64,000 nucleotides of DNA from Ahaetulla prasina (taxonomy: Eukaryota; Chordata; Lepidosauria; Squamata; Colubridae). Shown piece by piece: positions 33,590-43,664 of the stretch; the first letter of the stretch is position 1; every line of letters starts with the position of its first letter. The position numbers and the translations under genes were made by a program. Under the pieces are notes generated by a model that was not told the DNA's origin, ran no database searches, and saw only the letters and a program-made list of their open reading frames with translations. The stretch is from assembly GCF_028640845.1 (NCBI RefSeq), contig NC_080546.1, forward strand, positions 67,423,205 through 67,487,204, read 5' to 3'.

Positions 33590-36500
33590 ATTATAGGCCG
33601 CGCCTCAACCAAAGTGGAAAAGAAGATCTTCACAAAGCCCAAGATCGAGAGAGTACGGTGCAGGCTTGAAGTAGACACGGGATCAGCGATCACCATCATG
33701 TCCTGGGACACCCTGGCGAAGTCGCTGCCGTCCGTCGCGAAGCGCCATCTGCAAGCACAGCGGCTACGAGTGCACGACTACCAGGGGAATCGCATCCCTG
33801 TTCGAGGGACCACCTCCGTCCCAGTCGACGGCCCTCACAAAAAGACCCTGCCCATCACAATCGTCGAAGGAACTCTGCCCAGTCTGTTGGGACTAGACTG
33901 GTTTCGTGCCCTGGGCATGGGAGTGACTGGCATCTACAGAAGTGACTGCAATTTGAAAGACATTCTCTTTAACGAGTTCGAAGATGTCTTCAAGGACTGC
34001 CTGGGCAAGTACAAGGGGACCCCTATTTCCTTCAACTTAGACCCCAGGTAGCCCCATTAGGCTTAAGGCGAGGAGAGTCCTTTGCCCTAAAACCAAAATT
34101 GATAAGGAGCTGGACAAGCTCATAAATCAGGGGTTTTGGTGCCAGTCGATCACGCAGTGGGACGCCAATCGTCACCCCATCAAATCGGACGGGTCAATTA
34201 GAATTTGCGCTGACTACAAGGCGACGCTTAACAAAGCCTTACAGAAAAGCGCACCGGTTCCGTGGTGCAACATTTATTGCACTCCTTGGGGCAAGGGCAA
34301 GTCTTTGCAAAGTTAGACTTGGCCCAAGCCTACCAACAACTGCCAGTAGGCGCCCGCTGGCGAAGCCCAAGCGATTGTACGCACAGGGGGCATTCAAGTG
34401 CACCCGATTGCAATTTGGGGTTAGTGTGGCACCAGGGCTGTTCCAAAACCTGATGGAACGACTACTGCAAGGGCTCCCAGGGGTAGTTCCCTACTTCGAT
34501 GATGTCCTAATTTCAGGGGAAAACATGGAGGAATTGGGGGAACGGTTAAGAAAGGTCTTGAGCATTTTCCGGACAGCCGGATTAAAAGTCAAGACAAATA
34601 AATGTCAGATAGGGGTCGAATCGGTCGACTTCTTGGGCTACCGGATAGACAAGAAAGGAATTCACCCTACTGAGAGCAAAGTTAAGGCAATTAGGAAGGC
34701 TCCAGCGCCCAAAAACAAAGCAGAGCTGCAGGCATTCCTGGGATTGGTTAATTTTTACGCGGTCTTTTTGAAGAACAAAGCAACCGTTGCGGAACCGCTG
34801 CATAGGCTCTTAGGGAAAAATACTGTTTGGTCTTGGGGAAAGTCAGAAAATAGGGCTTTTGAAGCAGTAAAGAACCTGCTCTCAAGTGATAGCCTGCTCA
34901 TCCAATATCACGACTCATTACCCCTAGTGCTGGTTTGCGATGCGTCCCCCTACGGGGTGGGGGCTGTACTCAGCCATAGACTTCCAAACGGCACAGAAGC
35001 CCCTATAGCGTTCTACTCTAGAACGATGTCCTCCCCAGAGAGGAACTACAGCCAATTAGACAAAGAAGCATTAGCCATTGTATCAGGGGTCAAAAAATTC
35101 CATGAGTATGTCTTTGGGCGGAATTTTGAAATCGTGACTGACCACAGACCGTTACTGGGATTACTGGCTGGCGACCGGCCAACGCCTGTGGCACTTTCGC
35201 CACGTTTGACTCGATGGACTATATTTTTAGCCGCTTACTCATACAAGCTGCAGCATCGACCGGGGAAAGAAGTGGGGCATGCAGACGCATTGAGCCGATG
35301 CCCACTGCCAGGGGCGACCGAAGACCCCACTCCGGGGACACCCATCCTCCTTATTGACTCGTTGGACTCTGGCCCAGTCACATCAAAAGAAGTGGCTCGG
35401 CATCATACCGGACATTGTGTTAAGGACTGTACTCGGTTGGGTACAGAGAGGTGGCCCGCTGCGCCGCTAACGTTCAAAGAATTTGTTAAGAAACGTGATG
35501 AGCTCTCGGCTCAAGGGGTGCCTGTTATGGGGTGATCGTGTAATAATTCCTGTTAAGTTAAGGGGCAAGGTATTGGACCTCCTCCACGAGGTCACCCAGG
35601 CATCGTAAGGATGAAGGGGTTAGCTAGAAGCTATGTATGGTGGCCACTCATGGACGAGAGATTGCTGAGAGGGTAGGGAAATGCCAAGCTTGCCAAGAGT
35701 CCAGACCGCTACCCCAACAGCCCCAGTCAGAGAATGGGAAAAGCCCCAAGGGCCTTGGTCAAGAATCCACATTGACTTTGCTGGCCCTTTCACGGCCAAA
35801 CGTTCCTAGTGGTGGTGGACGATTTTCCAAATGGTTAGAGATCATACTTATGAAGTCCACCACAGCAAGCAGTAATCGCAACCCTCGCCACCTATTCGCA
35901 ACTCACGGGTTGCGGACACTCTGGTGTCCGACAATGGACCCCAATTCACGGCAGCCCAGTTTGAAGAGTACCTGGCAGAGGAAGGCATCCGACATGCCCT
36001 CTCTGCACCTTTCCACCCTGCGTCGAATGGCCTTGCAGAGCGTCCGTCCGAGCGCTAAGGAGGCATTGTCCAGGCTCAAGCCAGGTGACTGGCAAACAAA
36101 ATAGACTTTTCCTAGCCGTCCAGCACAGAACCCCAAGCACAGCCACTGGAAAAAGCCCAGCCGAATTGCTAATGGGACGAAAACTCCGGTGCCCACTTGA
36201 CCGTTTGAACCCCATTACACACCGAGGGTTACAAGGGGAGCTAGAAAAACAAGGAAATGAGCATAGGCGACCGGGTGTGGGCCCGAAACTATGGGGACGG
36301 CCCAAGTTGGGGTCCGGACAAGTAACAAAAGTAACAGGGCCAAAATCGTCGTGGTAGAGCTACCAGACAACCGAATGTGGCGCGCCACATAGATCAGTTA
36401 AGGAAACGAATAACTGACCAAACCAAACCAACAGAGACAGGTAATGACCAATACCACTTTGAATCCACAGCTGACAATGACCCGGGAGGCGCAAGACTTA

Positions 36501-36690
36501 GCTGAGGTCCCAGAGTTCCAGCGACGCCATCAGGTCCCCGAGGGAAACAGCAAGGAAAATTCCAAAATTAATCCAAGGCTGGATGGCCAAGAAAAAGAGT
36601 CGGCCAATAATCCAGAGCCCGATGGCCTAGAGAAAGAGCTGGGAGGAGAAAACAGCCCCTCCGACCAGCTCAAACACCACCAGAACTGAA
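33590..36690 (+). pseudogene. Gypsy pol: protease, RT, RNase H, integrase (frameshifted)
   Basis: The protease active site DTGS is at 33674-33685 in the open frame 33614-34051. After a stop and small shifts, RT and RNase H occupy the frame 34375-35535. This has the catalytic YFDD at 34492-34503, GYRIDKKGIHPTESK, then the RNase H motifs LVCDASPYGVGAVLSH and VTDHRPLLGLL, and HADALSR. Integrase follows in several frames: zinc-binding CQACQE near 35670, a first catalytic Asp region near 35780, SDNGP-like sequence near 35925, and a C-terminal region to about 36400. About eight single-base shifts disable it. RT placement supports the Ty3/Gypsy group; the clade is not determined. Confidence 0.85.
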
Positions 36691-36801
36691 CCGCGAGGTC
36701 AGAAAGAACTAGAGAGCCCAGGTTATTTGCGTGACTACGTCGAAAAATAACATGTGAATAAATATGTAAATAAGACCAAGTGTTTTCTGGGAGGGGAGGA
36801 G

Positions 36802-36991
36802 TGTTATGTATTAACAGTTGTGCCTTTAAATATTTGAGCGGGAAATCAGCACGTTGCTGATTGGACGAAGCCTCCAGCAGAACTGTATAAAAGGAGAGGT
36901 TTTTGCCCCAGCCTGTTGCTGGGTTCACCCTATATTAAAGAGCTGTTGTTACTACCCTGGTCTCCAGCCTCGTTACTTCCCGAACTTAACA
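36802..36991 (+). repeat. Gypsy 3' LTR
   Basis: 190 bp, identical by eye to the 5' LTR. The upstream GGGAGGGGAGGAG (about 36790-36801) immediately before TGTTATG is a good polypurine tract for plus-strand priming. Confidence 0.92.
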
Positions 36992-36996
36992 GTTTG

Positions 36997-37627
36997 TATG
37001 TGAATGTCTGTGTGTTGACCCCACCTTAAGAGATTCCCTTTCATATAAACAGTAGGTTGTAAGGTTTGGTTGTTGTTATTGTTGTGAAGTAAGTAAAGAT
37101 TCCATGGAAGATGTGAGAGATGATTTTGTGGAAAATATCTGTGAGTCGAGGCTAGAGAGAAATGCAGAGTGAGTTATTGTTTTGAACATCACTGAGAGCA
37201 TGAGGAAGTAAGAATTCTGTGTGGTTTAAACATTTGTTTCCTCCCTGTACTACCCCCCCTCATTCTTTTATGCAAGGATTTCCTCCCTTGAAGGAGCAAG
37301 GGGGGGGGGCTGCAGGTTTTTGTTCTTTTAACCATTTTTTCTCTCTCTGCTGAGCCAGCTTGAGAAAGGCAGGGTAAAGGGTGACATCTGATACCTGCCT
37401 TTGCAGTTACACTATTTTTGGCTCTAAATACAATTTTGATTTTCTTTTTCTTTCTGAAAATTTTTGAGGTTTCAAATACTTAATTATATTTCAGAATATT
37501 GGCTTACCATACCTCATTTAGATTGTTAGTTTTCTTTTTGAAGCTGTTTATGTTTTACCTATTTTGTTCACAGATCCATTTTTAGTCATTTATTTTTCCA
37601 TCAAAATGCCAGGAGGCTGGCACAAGC
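36997..37627. other. ERV interior or older sequence, no gene recognised
   Basis: This resumes after the Gypsy TSD. It is AT-rich with a G-run near 37300 and CT-rich stretches. No recognisable domain was seen. Confidence 0.4.
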
Positions 37628-37945
37628 TTGCCATATTCCACTCAATTTGTTTCAATTTGTCCCCAATGTTCTGGGGCATCTCCCTCAGGAGACACCGGGG
37701 TGAATCCCTGTGGTTTCACCTCTAATCAACTATGGCAAATGGATGTTAGGGCTCGTCCCTCGATTTCTTGGGGATGGGGATATGACACAGGTCCTTTGTG
37801 GGTTCACCCAGCCAAGGATGTGGCACCAGATGGCAGAACTCTCCCAGATGACAGAACTGATTTTGCAGACAGCATAAAACCATTCCAGCTCCATCGAGCC
37901 AGACCATTCCAGCTTAGTTGTGCCAGTCGACATGGGGAGATGTGA
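37628..37945 (+). pseudogene. ERV pol remnant (integrase-like, internally deleted)
   Basis: A 105-codon frame contains CPQCSGASPSGDTGVNP followed by NQLWQMDV. These features recall the zinc-binding end of class II retroviral integrase. It is then joined, without the catalytic core, to GYDTGPLWVHPAKDV, which resembles the integrase C-terminal domain. The catalytic D,D-35-E region appears to be deleted. It belongs to the same old ERV as the gag at 30989 by position and orientation. The copy is defective. Confidence 0.5.
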
Positions 37946-38292
37946 AGAACCTGGCGCAGACAACACTGCAGCGGCAACAAATGGAACAGACCCCCTAGAA
38001 TTTGTGTGCTGCTACTTTTGTGGTTTCAACTGCGAATTCCTTAGTCATAATTTGTTTCTGCTTGATTACTATTATCCTGCATCATTTATTCATTCTTTGT
38101 GCCATCTTGATTAGTGTTCGTTGTATTCTTCAAAATATTTTCTCTTTTTGCAAAATGTGTACCAATACCTTTTACTCCAAAAAAAAAAAAAAATTTCTTT
38201 CACACTGTCCCAGGATCAGGCTATCATTTTGTACAAACACATCCAGGCATGTCCCTCTTCCTGCTTATGATTCTCTCACTGACTCCTCATAA
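37920..38292 (+). pseudogene. Possible ERV env membrane-anchor remnant
   Basis: A hydrophobic stretch of about 35 residues is encoded near 38002-38130 (NSLVIICFCLITIILHHLFIL), followed by a short Cys-containing tail. The position between pol remains and the 3' LTR fits the membrane anchor of an envelope protein. There is no other recognisable envelope feature. It could also be chance AT-rich coding. Confidence 0.3.
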
Positions 38293-38735
38293 TTCTATGC
38301 ATTGGCTACAAAAACAGAAGAAACTGAGGTGTAGGGAAGGTGAGTAGAAAACTACCCCAACCCGTCAGCCTCATGATTCTGTTAGGCCAGGGAAAAGGTG
38401 AGGTGCAGGGAAGGCGAGTAGAAAACTACCCCATCCCGATTATCTCATAATTTTGTTGGCCATTAAAAAAACAAAAAACAAAAACAAAAACAAAAGAGAG
38501 TGAGATGTAGAGTAGATGGTCACTAAGATGGCCTTCCTTGCCCATCTCATCCTTTTAGCAAAACTTGCTTCAGTGATAGAGGACAGGAGATGGTGGAAAC
38601 CACCCTTGATGCTTCACTGCACATCAGCATAATAACTGTATTTTTAGATGTTTCGTTCTCTCTTTCCTACATACCTTTATGTTCAGTCATGCCTGGGTGG
38701 TCTGGGAAGGTCAGCTAAAGTTCACATCTGGCACC
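38293..38735. repeat. ERV pre-LTR region with a short duplicated segment
   Basis: A segment of about 35 bp containing GAGTAGAAAACTACCCCA occurs twice (near 38341-38358 and 38416-38433). This is followed by an AAAAAC-type simple repeat at 38465-38495. No coding signal was seen. No convincing polypurine tract precedes the 3' LTR. Confidence 0.5.
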
Positions 38736-39631
38736 TGTAACAGCAAGCCCTCCCCATCGTGCGATATAAAACTTTCCCTAAATACAAATGTCTAAGTGTA
38801 TAAAAGAGGAAGTATCACACTGTGTAAATGGGGTGTGTTGTTACTTGTCCTCCCTCCTCTCCTCAGCCGGGCCCCTCCCATCTCCAACCGGGCCTGTTAT
38901 CAGACTCCGAGTCTGATAATGAAGATGAATGGCCTGTCATGCCTCCAGCCCCCGGCCCTGGCCCCATGCCCGGAGACGATTCCAGGAGTGAAAGGAGTAG
39001 CCCAATAAATCTGACTCATACAGCGTGTGTTCCTTTGGCTCAGCCGTCAGAGCAGGAAGCCAGATAGGTATTGGAATTGCTCAGGCCTACTCCTTCTGAC
39101 CCCTCCCTTTCCCAGACAGCAGATCCAGCTGAAGACAATTCAAAGTGGGAGGATCCTCGCTTCTGGAGATCTGAGAGGCGATGCCAGTAGAAGGAAGGGA
39201 GGGGCAGAACTGGATAAATGCTGAGTCATGGAGCCACACCCCACCGCCTATATAAAGGACCTGCTTTTGGCATTCCAACCTTGAGTCAAGCAAAGTCTTA
39301 TCGAGTTTGCTGATACTGGACCCTATCACTGAAGTCACAACTTGGACTCCTGCCTGCCCTGATAAACCTCGAAGGAACTTGGGAAGCTGCAGAGGCTTCG
39401 TTGCCAAGTTTGTTACGGACTTCTTTGACTCGTTCATTGGAGTGGGGGGGTGGTACACGACAGGGTGGAAACAAATGCTTGCTTGAAATGACATGCTTGC
39501 TTGAAATGAATGCTTGAACACGCTGAACATGCTGGAACGAACTCTTGCTCAATAAAGAATGTGTGAACACGTGCTTGCTCACACAGTGAAAAATATCTCG
39601 AGTCTCGTGTGCAATCATTGAAAACCAACAA
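38736..39631 (+). repeat. Class II ERV 3' LTR, interrupted
   Basis: This matches the 5' LTR at 30575 in two parts, 38736-38835 and 39463-39631, separated by a nested solo LTR. TATA and AATAAAG signals are conserved. The sequence beyond it is an L2-type LINE, whereas the sequence before the 5' LTR is L1-7. No matching target-site duplication can be seen. Confidence 0.8.
38836..39462 (+). mobile_element. Solo LTR (627 bp) nested in the ERV 3' LTR
   Basis: It starts TGTTGTTACT and ends ACACGACA. It is flanked by the perfect 5-bp repeat GGGTG (38831-38835, 39463-39467), and the ERV LTR is continuous once it is removed. It is GC-richer than its host and has a TATATAAAGG box near 39250. ORFs within it have no recognisable motif and are treated as non-coding. 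Confidence 0.85.
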
Positions 39632-39639
39632 TGTCTCAC

Positions 39640-40510
39640 CACAAGCCAGTGTAAACAAGGCATTACGAACTCTAGCTGACCAAATTATGGTGGCTAAAGC
39701 CAAATACCCCAATTCACTGGCCATTATTTTGGGAAATCTAAACAAGGCAAACTTAAGGAAAAAGCTACCAAAATACTTTCAGCATGTCAATTGTCCCACT
39801 AGAGGCAAGAATACTTTAGACCATTGCTCATAACACTAAAAGATGCTTATCGGTCTTTACCATGAGCAGCTGTAGGACACTCTGATCATTCCATGATTCA
39901 CCTTTTACCTGCTTACAGGCAAAGACTTAAAACCATAAAACCAACAATTAAATCAGTGAAGACTTGGATTGAGGAGGCAAAGTTAAAGCTACAGGCTTGC
40001 TTTGACTACACTGATTGGAATATTTTTGAAGATACCTCTGCAGACATGGATGAATTCACAGAAACTGTAACATCATATATTAGCTTCTGTGAAGACCTAT
40101 GTGTACCGACCAGGAACTTGCGAATATACAGTAACAACAAACCTTCGTTCACAGCTAAATTTAAGCAACTACATCGTTCCAAAGAGGAAGCCTACAGAAA
40201 AGGTGATAAAATGCTGTACAATCAGGCCAGAAATCTATTAGCAAGGGAGATCAGAGCAGCAAAAAGAAGCTACTCTGAAAAGCTAAAGAATCAGTTCTCA
40301 ACAAATGAACCAGCAAACATGTGGAAAACTCTTAAAAATATCACCGGCTACAGCAAACCTCCTTCCCAGGCTGAAGGAAATCAACAACTGGCAGATGATC
40401 TGAACGTGTTTTACTGCAGGTTTGAAAGGAAACTACAGCCATCTATCTCCACAACCCCCATCTCAGACACACCAACAAGAGCAAAGCCTCCTACAACTGA
40501 CCCCATCCAG
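39640..40510 (+). pseudogene. L2/CR1-type LINE fragment (endonuclease end to pre-RT)
   Basis: Frame 39609-39833 carries the end of an APE-type endonuclease (KKLPKYFQHVNCPTRG, then LDHC). After a short broken stretch, 39893-40594 is open and holds the linker between endonuclease and RT: HLLPAYRQRLKTIKPTIKSVKTW, DWNIFEDTSADMDEF, KAYRKGDK-like words, LAREIRAAKRSYSEKLK. The RT is absent. The sequence turns into simple repeat after about 40510. Membership of the L2/CR1 group is from recognition of the linker; the exact family is uncertain. Confidence 0.7.
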
Positions 40511-40529
40511 GGTTGGGTTCTAATTTTTT

Positions 40530-40665
40530 TTACTACCGGTTTTGTGTATGTGGCTTATTTTGTGTGTGTGGCTTATTTTGTGGGCATGGCTTGATGGTCA
40601 TGTGACAGTGGGCATGGCTTGGCAGTCATGTGACTGGGTGGGCATTGCTAGGTGGTCACAATTCT
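40530..40665 (+). repeat. Short minisatellite (GTGGGCATGGCTT...)
   Basis: Two 18-bp units containing TGTGTGGCTTATTTT are followed by about three diverged units built on GTGGGCATGGCTTGGTGGTCATGTGA-like sequence. This is simple tandem repeat DNA with no coding content. Confidence 0.65.
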
Positions 40666-41512
40666 AATTCCTCCTATGAGGATTCCCCCATCCGGACCTT
40701 TTGCAATCCCCCAAAGGGTCAAAAAAACCAGATTCCATACAGCACTGAACCCTTAAAGCAAACCAAATACAAGTAGACCTTGCTTAATGGCCGGTTGCTT
40801 AGCAAGTGTTCAAATTTACGACTGACCTCCCCAGAGCTACTTGACCTGCTTTTGGAATTTTGACAGCCATGCACACACACACACTTATAACCAGATACAA
40901 CATCCCACACAGTCATGTGACTGAGGTTTTTTATGGGTTTTTTTGCCAATTTCCAACAATTTCTTCTGGTTTCCAGTTAAAAATGCCCATTGGGGAAAAT
41001 GGACTTGTTTAACAACCACAGTGTTCACTTAATGACCACAAGGTTCACTTAACAACCATGGTGTTTGCCTAACCCAAGCGTCTGCAACTTTAAACACTCA
41101 AAGAGCCATTTTTCTATTTTCGTTTAAACAGGTATCTCTCTCTCTGTCTCTCTCTTTCCTCCCTTTCTCTGTGTGTGTATCTCTTGTATCTCTCTCTCTC
41201 TTTCCCTCCCTCCCTCCATCTCTCTATATCAGGGTGTGGGGGAAGGGAAATGAGCCTCTGAACTGGTGCTGGGTGGTGGGAATCTGATGTCCAGAGGCCA
41301 ACAAGCCATGTACTGACCAGAGGTCGGCAATTCCGCAAAAATAGCACATCTCTTGTCACTTGAGCAATTCTGGTTACGAGGAAAGTATGTGCCAGAGTTC
41401 ATGTAATGCTATGAATGAGTTGCACAGTACTCCAAAAAGCCAAAGAACCTGGTTTTGCTTAACTTTTTGCACAAAATATGAGTATGAAGTGCCAAAACTA
41501 AATCATTCTTTT
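40666..41512. other. Degenerate non-coding repeats before L1-8
   Basis: There is no gene. Three diverged 20-bp units of TTAACAACCACAGTGTTCAC type occur at 41009-41072. A CT-rich microsatellite lies at about 41131-41230. Some parts resemble old DNA-transposon debris (CAAAGAGCCATTT near 41099), but this cannot be confirmed. The sequence 41342-41512 is continuous with 52575-52885 once L1-8 is removed. Confidence 0.5.
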
Positions 41513-41528
41513 AATAAACAGGGAACTT

Positions 41529-42116
41529 GACTTCCGGTGGCGCCACCTTCTTCGCTGAGTTCCTAATTAAGGGGCTCCGTACTGAACATCGTAAAAGCCA
41601 GGAAAAGCTGGCTTTAATCTCTTTCCCTGGATGAAAGGGAAAAGATAAGAGCTGCGGGGGTGTGGTGGTAGACCTCCCCAGGGGCTTTGTTTTTAATTAA
41701 GCAGAGCCCTGGGTCGAGAGTCCCATAAATATTCCTGCCAAGCTCCGACTTCAGTGCGTGCCTGCAAAAGCAGGAAAAGAAGAAAGTGTCCATCTCTGCT
41801 AATTGTCTTATCTTTATGGATTCCTATAAGCAGACGGAATGAGCATGAGTGAACAATTATTGGATTGCAAGTATTTTTGATTTCCTGACTTCTACCCTTT
41901 TAAAAAGAGAAACTTTTTTTTCTTTGTTTCAACTGACTCTTTAAGATGGCGCCTGAAAGGGAGTGAAAGTGAAGAATGGAATTCTAAACAGCCTGTGTAA
42001 CTAAGAAGCTAAGAAATGTTATGTGTGGATTTTAATGAAGGGAAGTGAGCTCTCCTATACTTAAAGGGGAAAAGAGAAGTTTCTAGACTTATATTTTGTG
42101 AATTTTAAAAACTGAA
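41529..42116 (+). promoter_or_regulatory. L1-8 5'UTR with putative internal promoter
   Basis: It begins GACTTCCGGTGGCGCCACC. The ETS-like CTTCCGGT is at 41531-41538, two bases from the insertion point, with the GGCGCC palindrome adjacent. AAGATGGCGCC at 41943-41953 is a strong YY1-type match; YY1 sites direct start-site choice in human L1. It aligns with the L1-5 5'UTR. Confidence 0.5.
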
Positions 42117-42490
42117 ATGGCTACTAAACCACCTAAGACTGGGGTAGAAGGGTTCTGAACCAGCTTTAGAAGATTTGATTAAAGAACAAGGGAAAGTCTT
42201 TGAAGAAAAGTTTAAGGAGATAATGGATAATAATGAGAAAATAAGAGAGGAAATAAAAGAGAATAATAAAAAAATAAGAGAAGATATTTTGATGGCTTTC
42301 CAAGGTTTGGCAAAAAGACTGGAGGTGGTGGAGGAGGAGGTGCAAGAAATTGCTCAGTCAAATCAGCAAATAGAAAATAGAATGGGGGGAATGCAAATTA
42401 AATTGGACAAAAATGAAGATCAAGTGGTGGTGATGCAATATAGAATGATGGAAGGAGCTTTGAGAATTAGGGGCTTGAATGAGGAGAAAT
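42117..42490 (+). pseudogene. L1-8 ORF1 N-terminal part (frameshift, 3' deleted)
   Basis: The ATG at 42117 starts MATKPPKTG. A small frameshift near 42150 leads into a long coiled coil (42175-42400: EEKFKEIMDNNEKIREEIKENNKK, and so on). The RRM start follows (KLDKNEDQVVVMQYRMMEGALRIRG). At about 42490 the sequence jumps to the reverse transcriptase, so the rest of ORF1 and the first half of ORF2 are deleted. Confidence 0.8.
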
Positions 42491-42727
42491 CATTGTTAAT
42501 TTACTGGAGTATTTAGAAAAGAAAAATTTTATTCCAGCAGCATTTATTTTTCTTGATGCAGAGAAAGCTTTTGATCGATTGCATTGGGATTTTTTATTTA
42601 AATTAAAAGAAAAGATGCAATTTGGAGATGGTTTTATAAGAATAATTAGGGCAATTTATGGAGAGCAAACAGCACAGATTATAATTAATGGTAGCTTAAC
42701 AGAACCTTTTAAGATTGCGAAAGGGAC
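42491..42727 (+). pseudogene. L1-8 ORF2 RT fragment before L1-9
   Basis: This encodes LLIYWSI/LEYLEKKNFIPAAFIFLDAEKAFDRLHW and onward to FKIAKG, in two frames. It is the RT region up to the GTRQG motif. L1-9 is inserted here; RT coding resumes with [14 protein letters not shown] at 48124 and, in the duplicate, at 50514. Confidence 0.8.
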
Positions 42728-43012
42728 ACTTCCTGGTTGGCTCCGTTGGCAATGGAGGTGATCTTTCTGGTCACCAACCTCTGGATCATGTTGGACTGCT
42801 AAGACAGCGACAATCAGCTGTCCAGCAGTTCGGAAACCCCCCTCTTCAGGAGAAGAAGCGGTGGTGAGCAAAAAGAAGCAGAGGTAGAGCTTCCCTAGAG
42901 CTCCTGGAAGATACCAGGGGGCTCGAAGGGTTAAGCCCCCTCAGAACTTCAAAGTGCTCCAGATCTGAGGCTTTTTTCCTGCTCCGGCAGACCTAATTGC
43001 CGCGACCAACTT

Positions 43013-43642
43013 CCGGGACCAATTTTAACTTAAAGAAGATAATACCGGTCTGAACAGAAACAGGAGAGCTCTAATTATAAAAGCAAGTAATCAATCAATT
43101 CCCTGTTTTTTGTTTTTTTTAAGTTTTGGATTTGACTTCAAAGTGAAAATGGCGATCGTTCTTTAATGAGCTACGCAGTTGAAAACGAAAGTGTTACAAT
43201 TCTCTGTTTGCTGTTTATTGCTGAAGGCCAGCTGGAAATTTTTTTTAAACATTGTAATGAGAAGGGAGAAGAGATCGAGATATTGAGACTGATTTAAAAA
43301 AAAAAAAAGACTTAAAAGGTTTATACGTAATATTAGCCGGGACCAATTTTAACTTAAAGAAGATAATACCGGACTGAACAGAAACAGGAGAGCTCTAATT
43401 ATAAAAGCAAGTAATCAATCAATTCCCTGTTATATTTTTTTTTAAGTTTTGGATCTGACTTCAAAGTGAAAATGGCGATCGTTCTTTAATGAGCTACACA
43501 GTTTAAAACGAAAGTGTTACAAGTCTCACTGTCTGTTGTTTATTGCTGAGGCCAGCTGGAAATTTTTTTTAAACATTGTAATGAGAAGGGAGATACTGAG
43601 ACTGGAAAAAAAAAAGACTTAAAAGGTTTATACGTAATATTA
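43013..43642 (+). repeat. Two tandem 5'UTR monomers in L1-9
   Basis: The sequence at 43013-43336 is repeated at 43337-43642 with a few substitutions and small indels. Both start CCGGGACCAATTTTAAC and end TACGTAATATTA. Each carries AAAATGGCGATC (43146-43157 and 43469-43480), a YY1-like site. Monomer 1 is preceded by CTTCCGGG (43010-43017). Tandem promoter monomers are a known property of mouse L1 5'UTRs. Confidence 0.8.
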
Positions 43643-43664
43643 AGTTAAAGAGAAATTTTAAGAG

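Larger units (their letters stand above)
32440..36991 (+). mobile_element. Ty3/Gypsy LTR retrotransposon, complete with TSD
   Basis: This 4.55-kb element is bounded by two 190-bp LTRs, at 32440-32629 and 36802-36991, that look identical base for base. It is flanked by the perfect 5-bp TSD GTTTG (32435-32439 and 36992-36996). A primer-binding site follows the 5' LTR. The interior encodes gag zinc knuckles, protease, reverse transcriptase, RNase H and integrase in Gypsy order, all in one orientation. Several small frameshifts and stops break the frames. It inserted into the degraded ERV interior and is the youngest LTR element in the window. Confidence 0.92.

Noticed and set aside
38845..39067. 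Pro-rich ORFs in the solo LTR
   Set aside because: They lie within an LTR bounded by a TSD, with no known domain.
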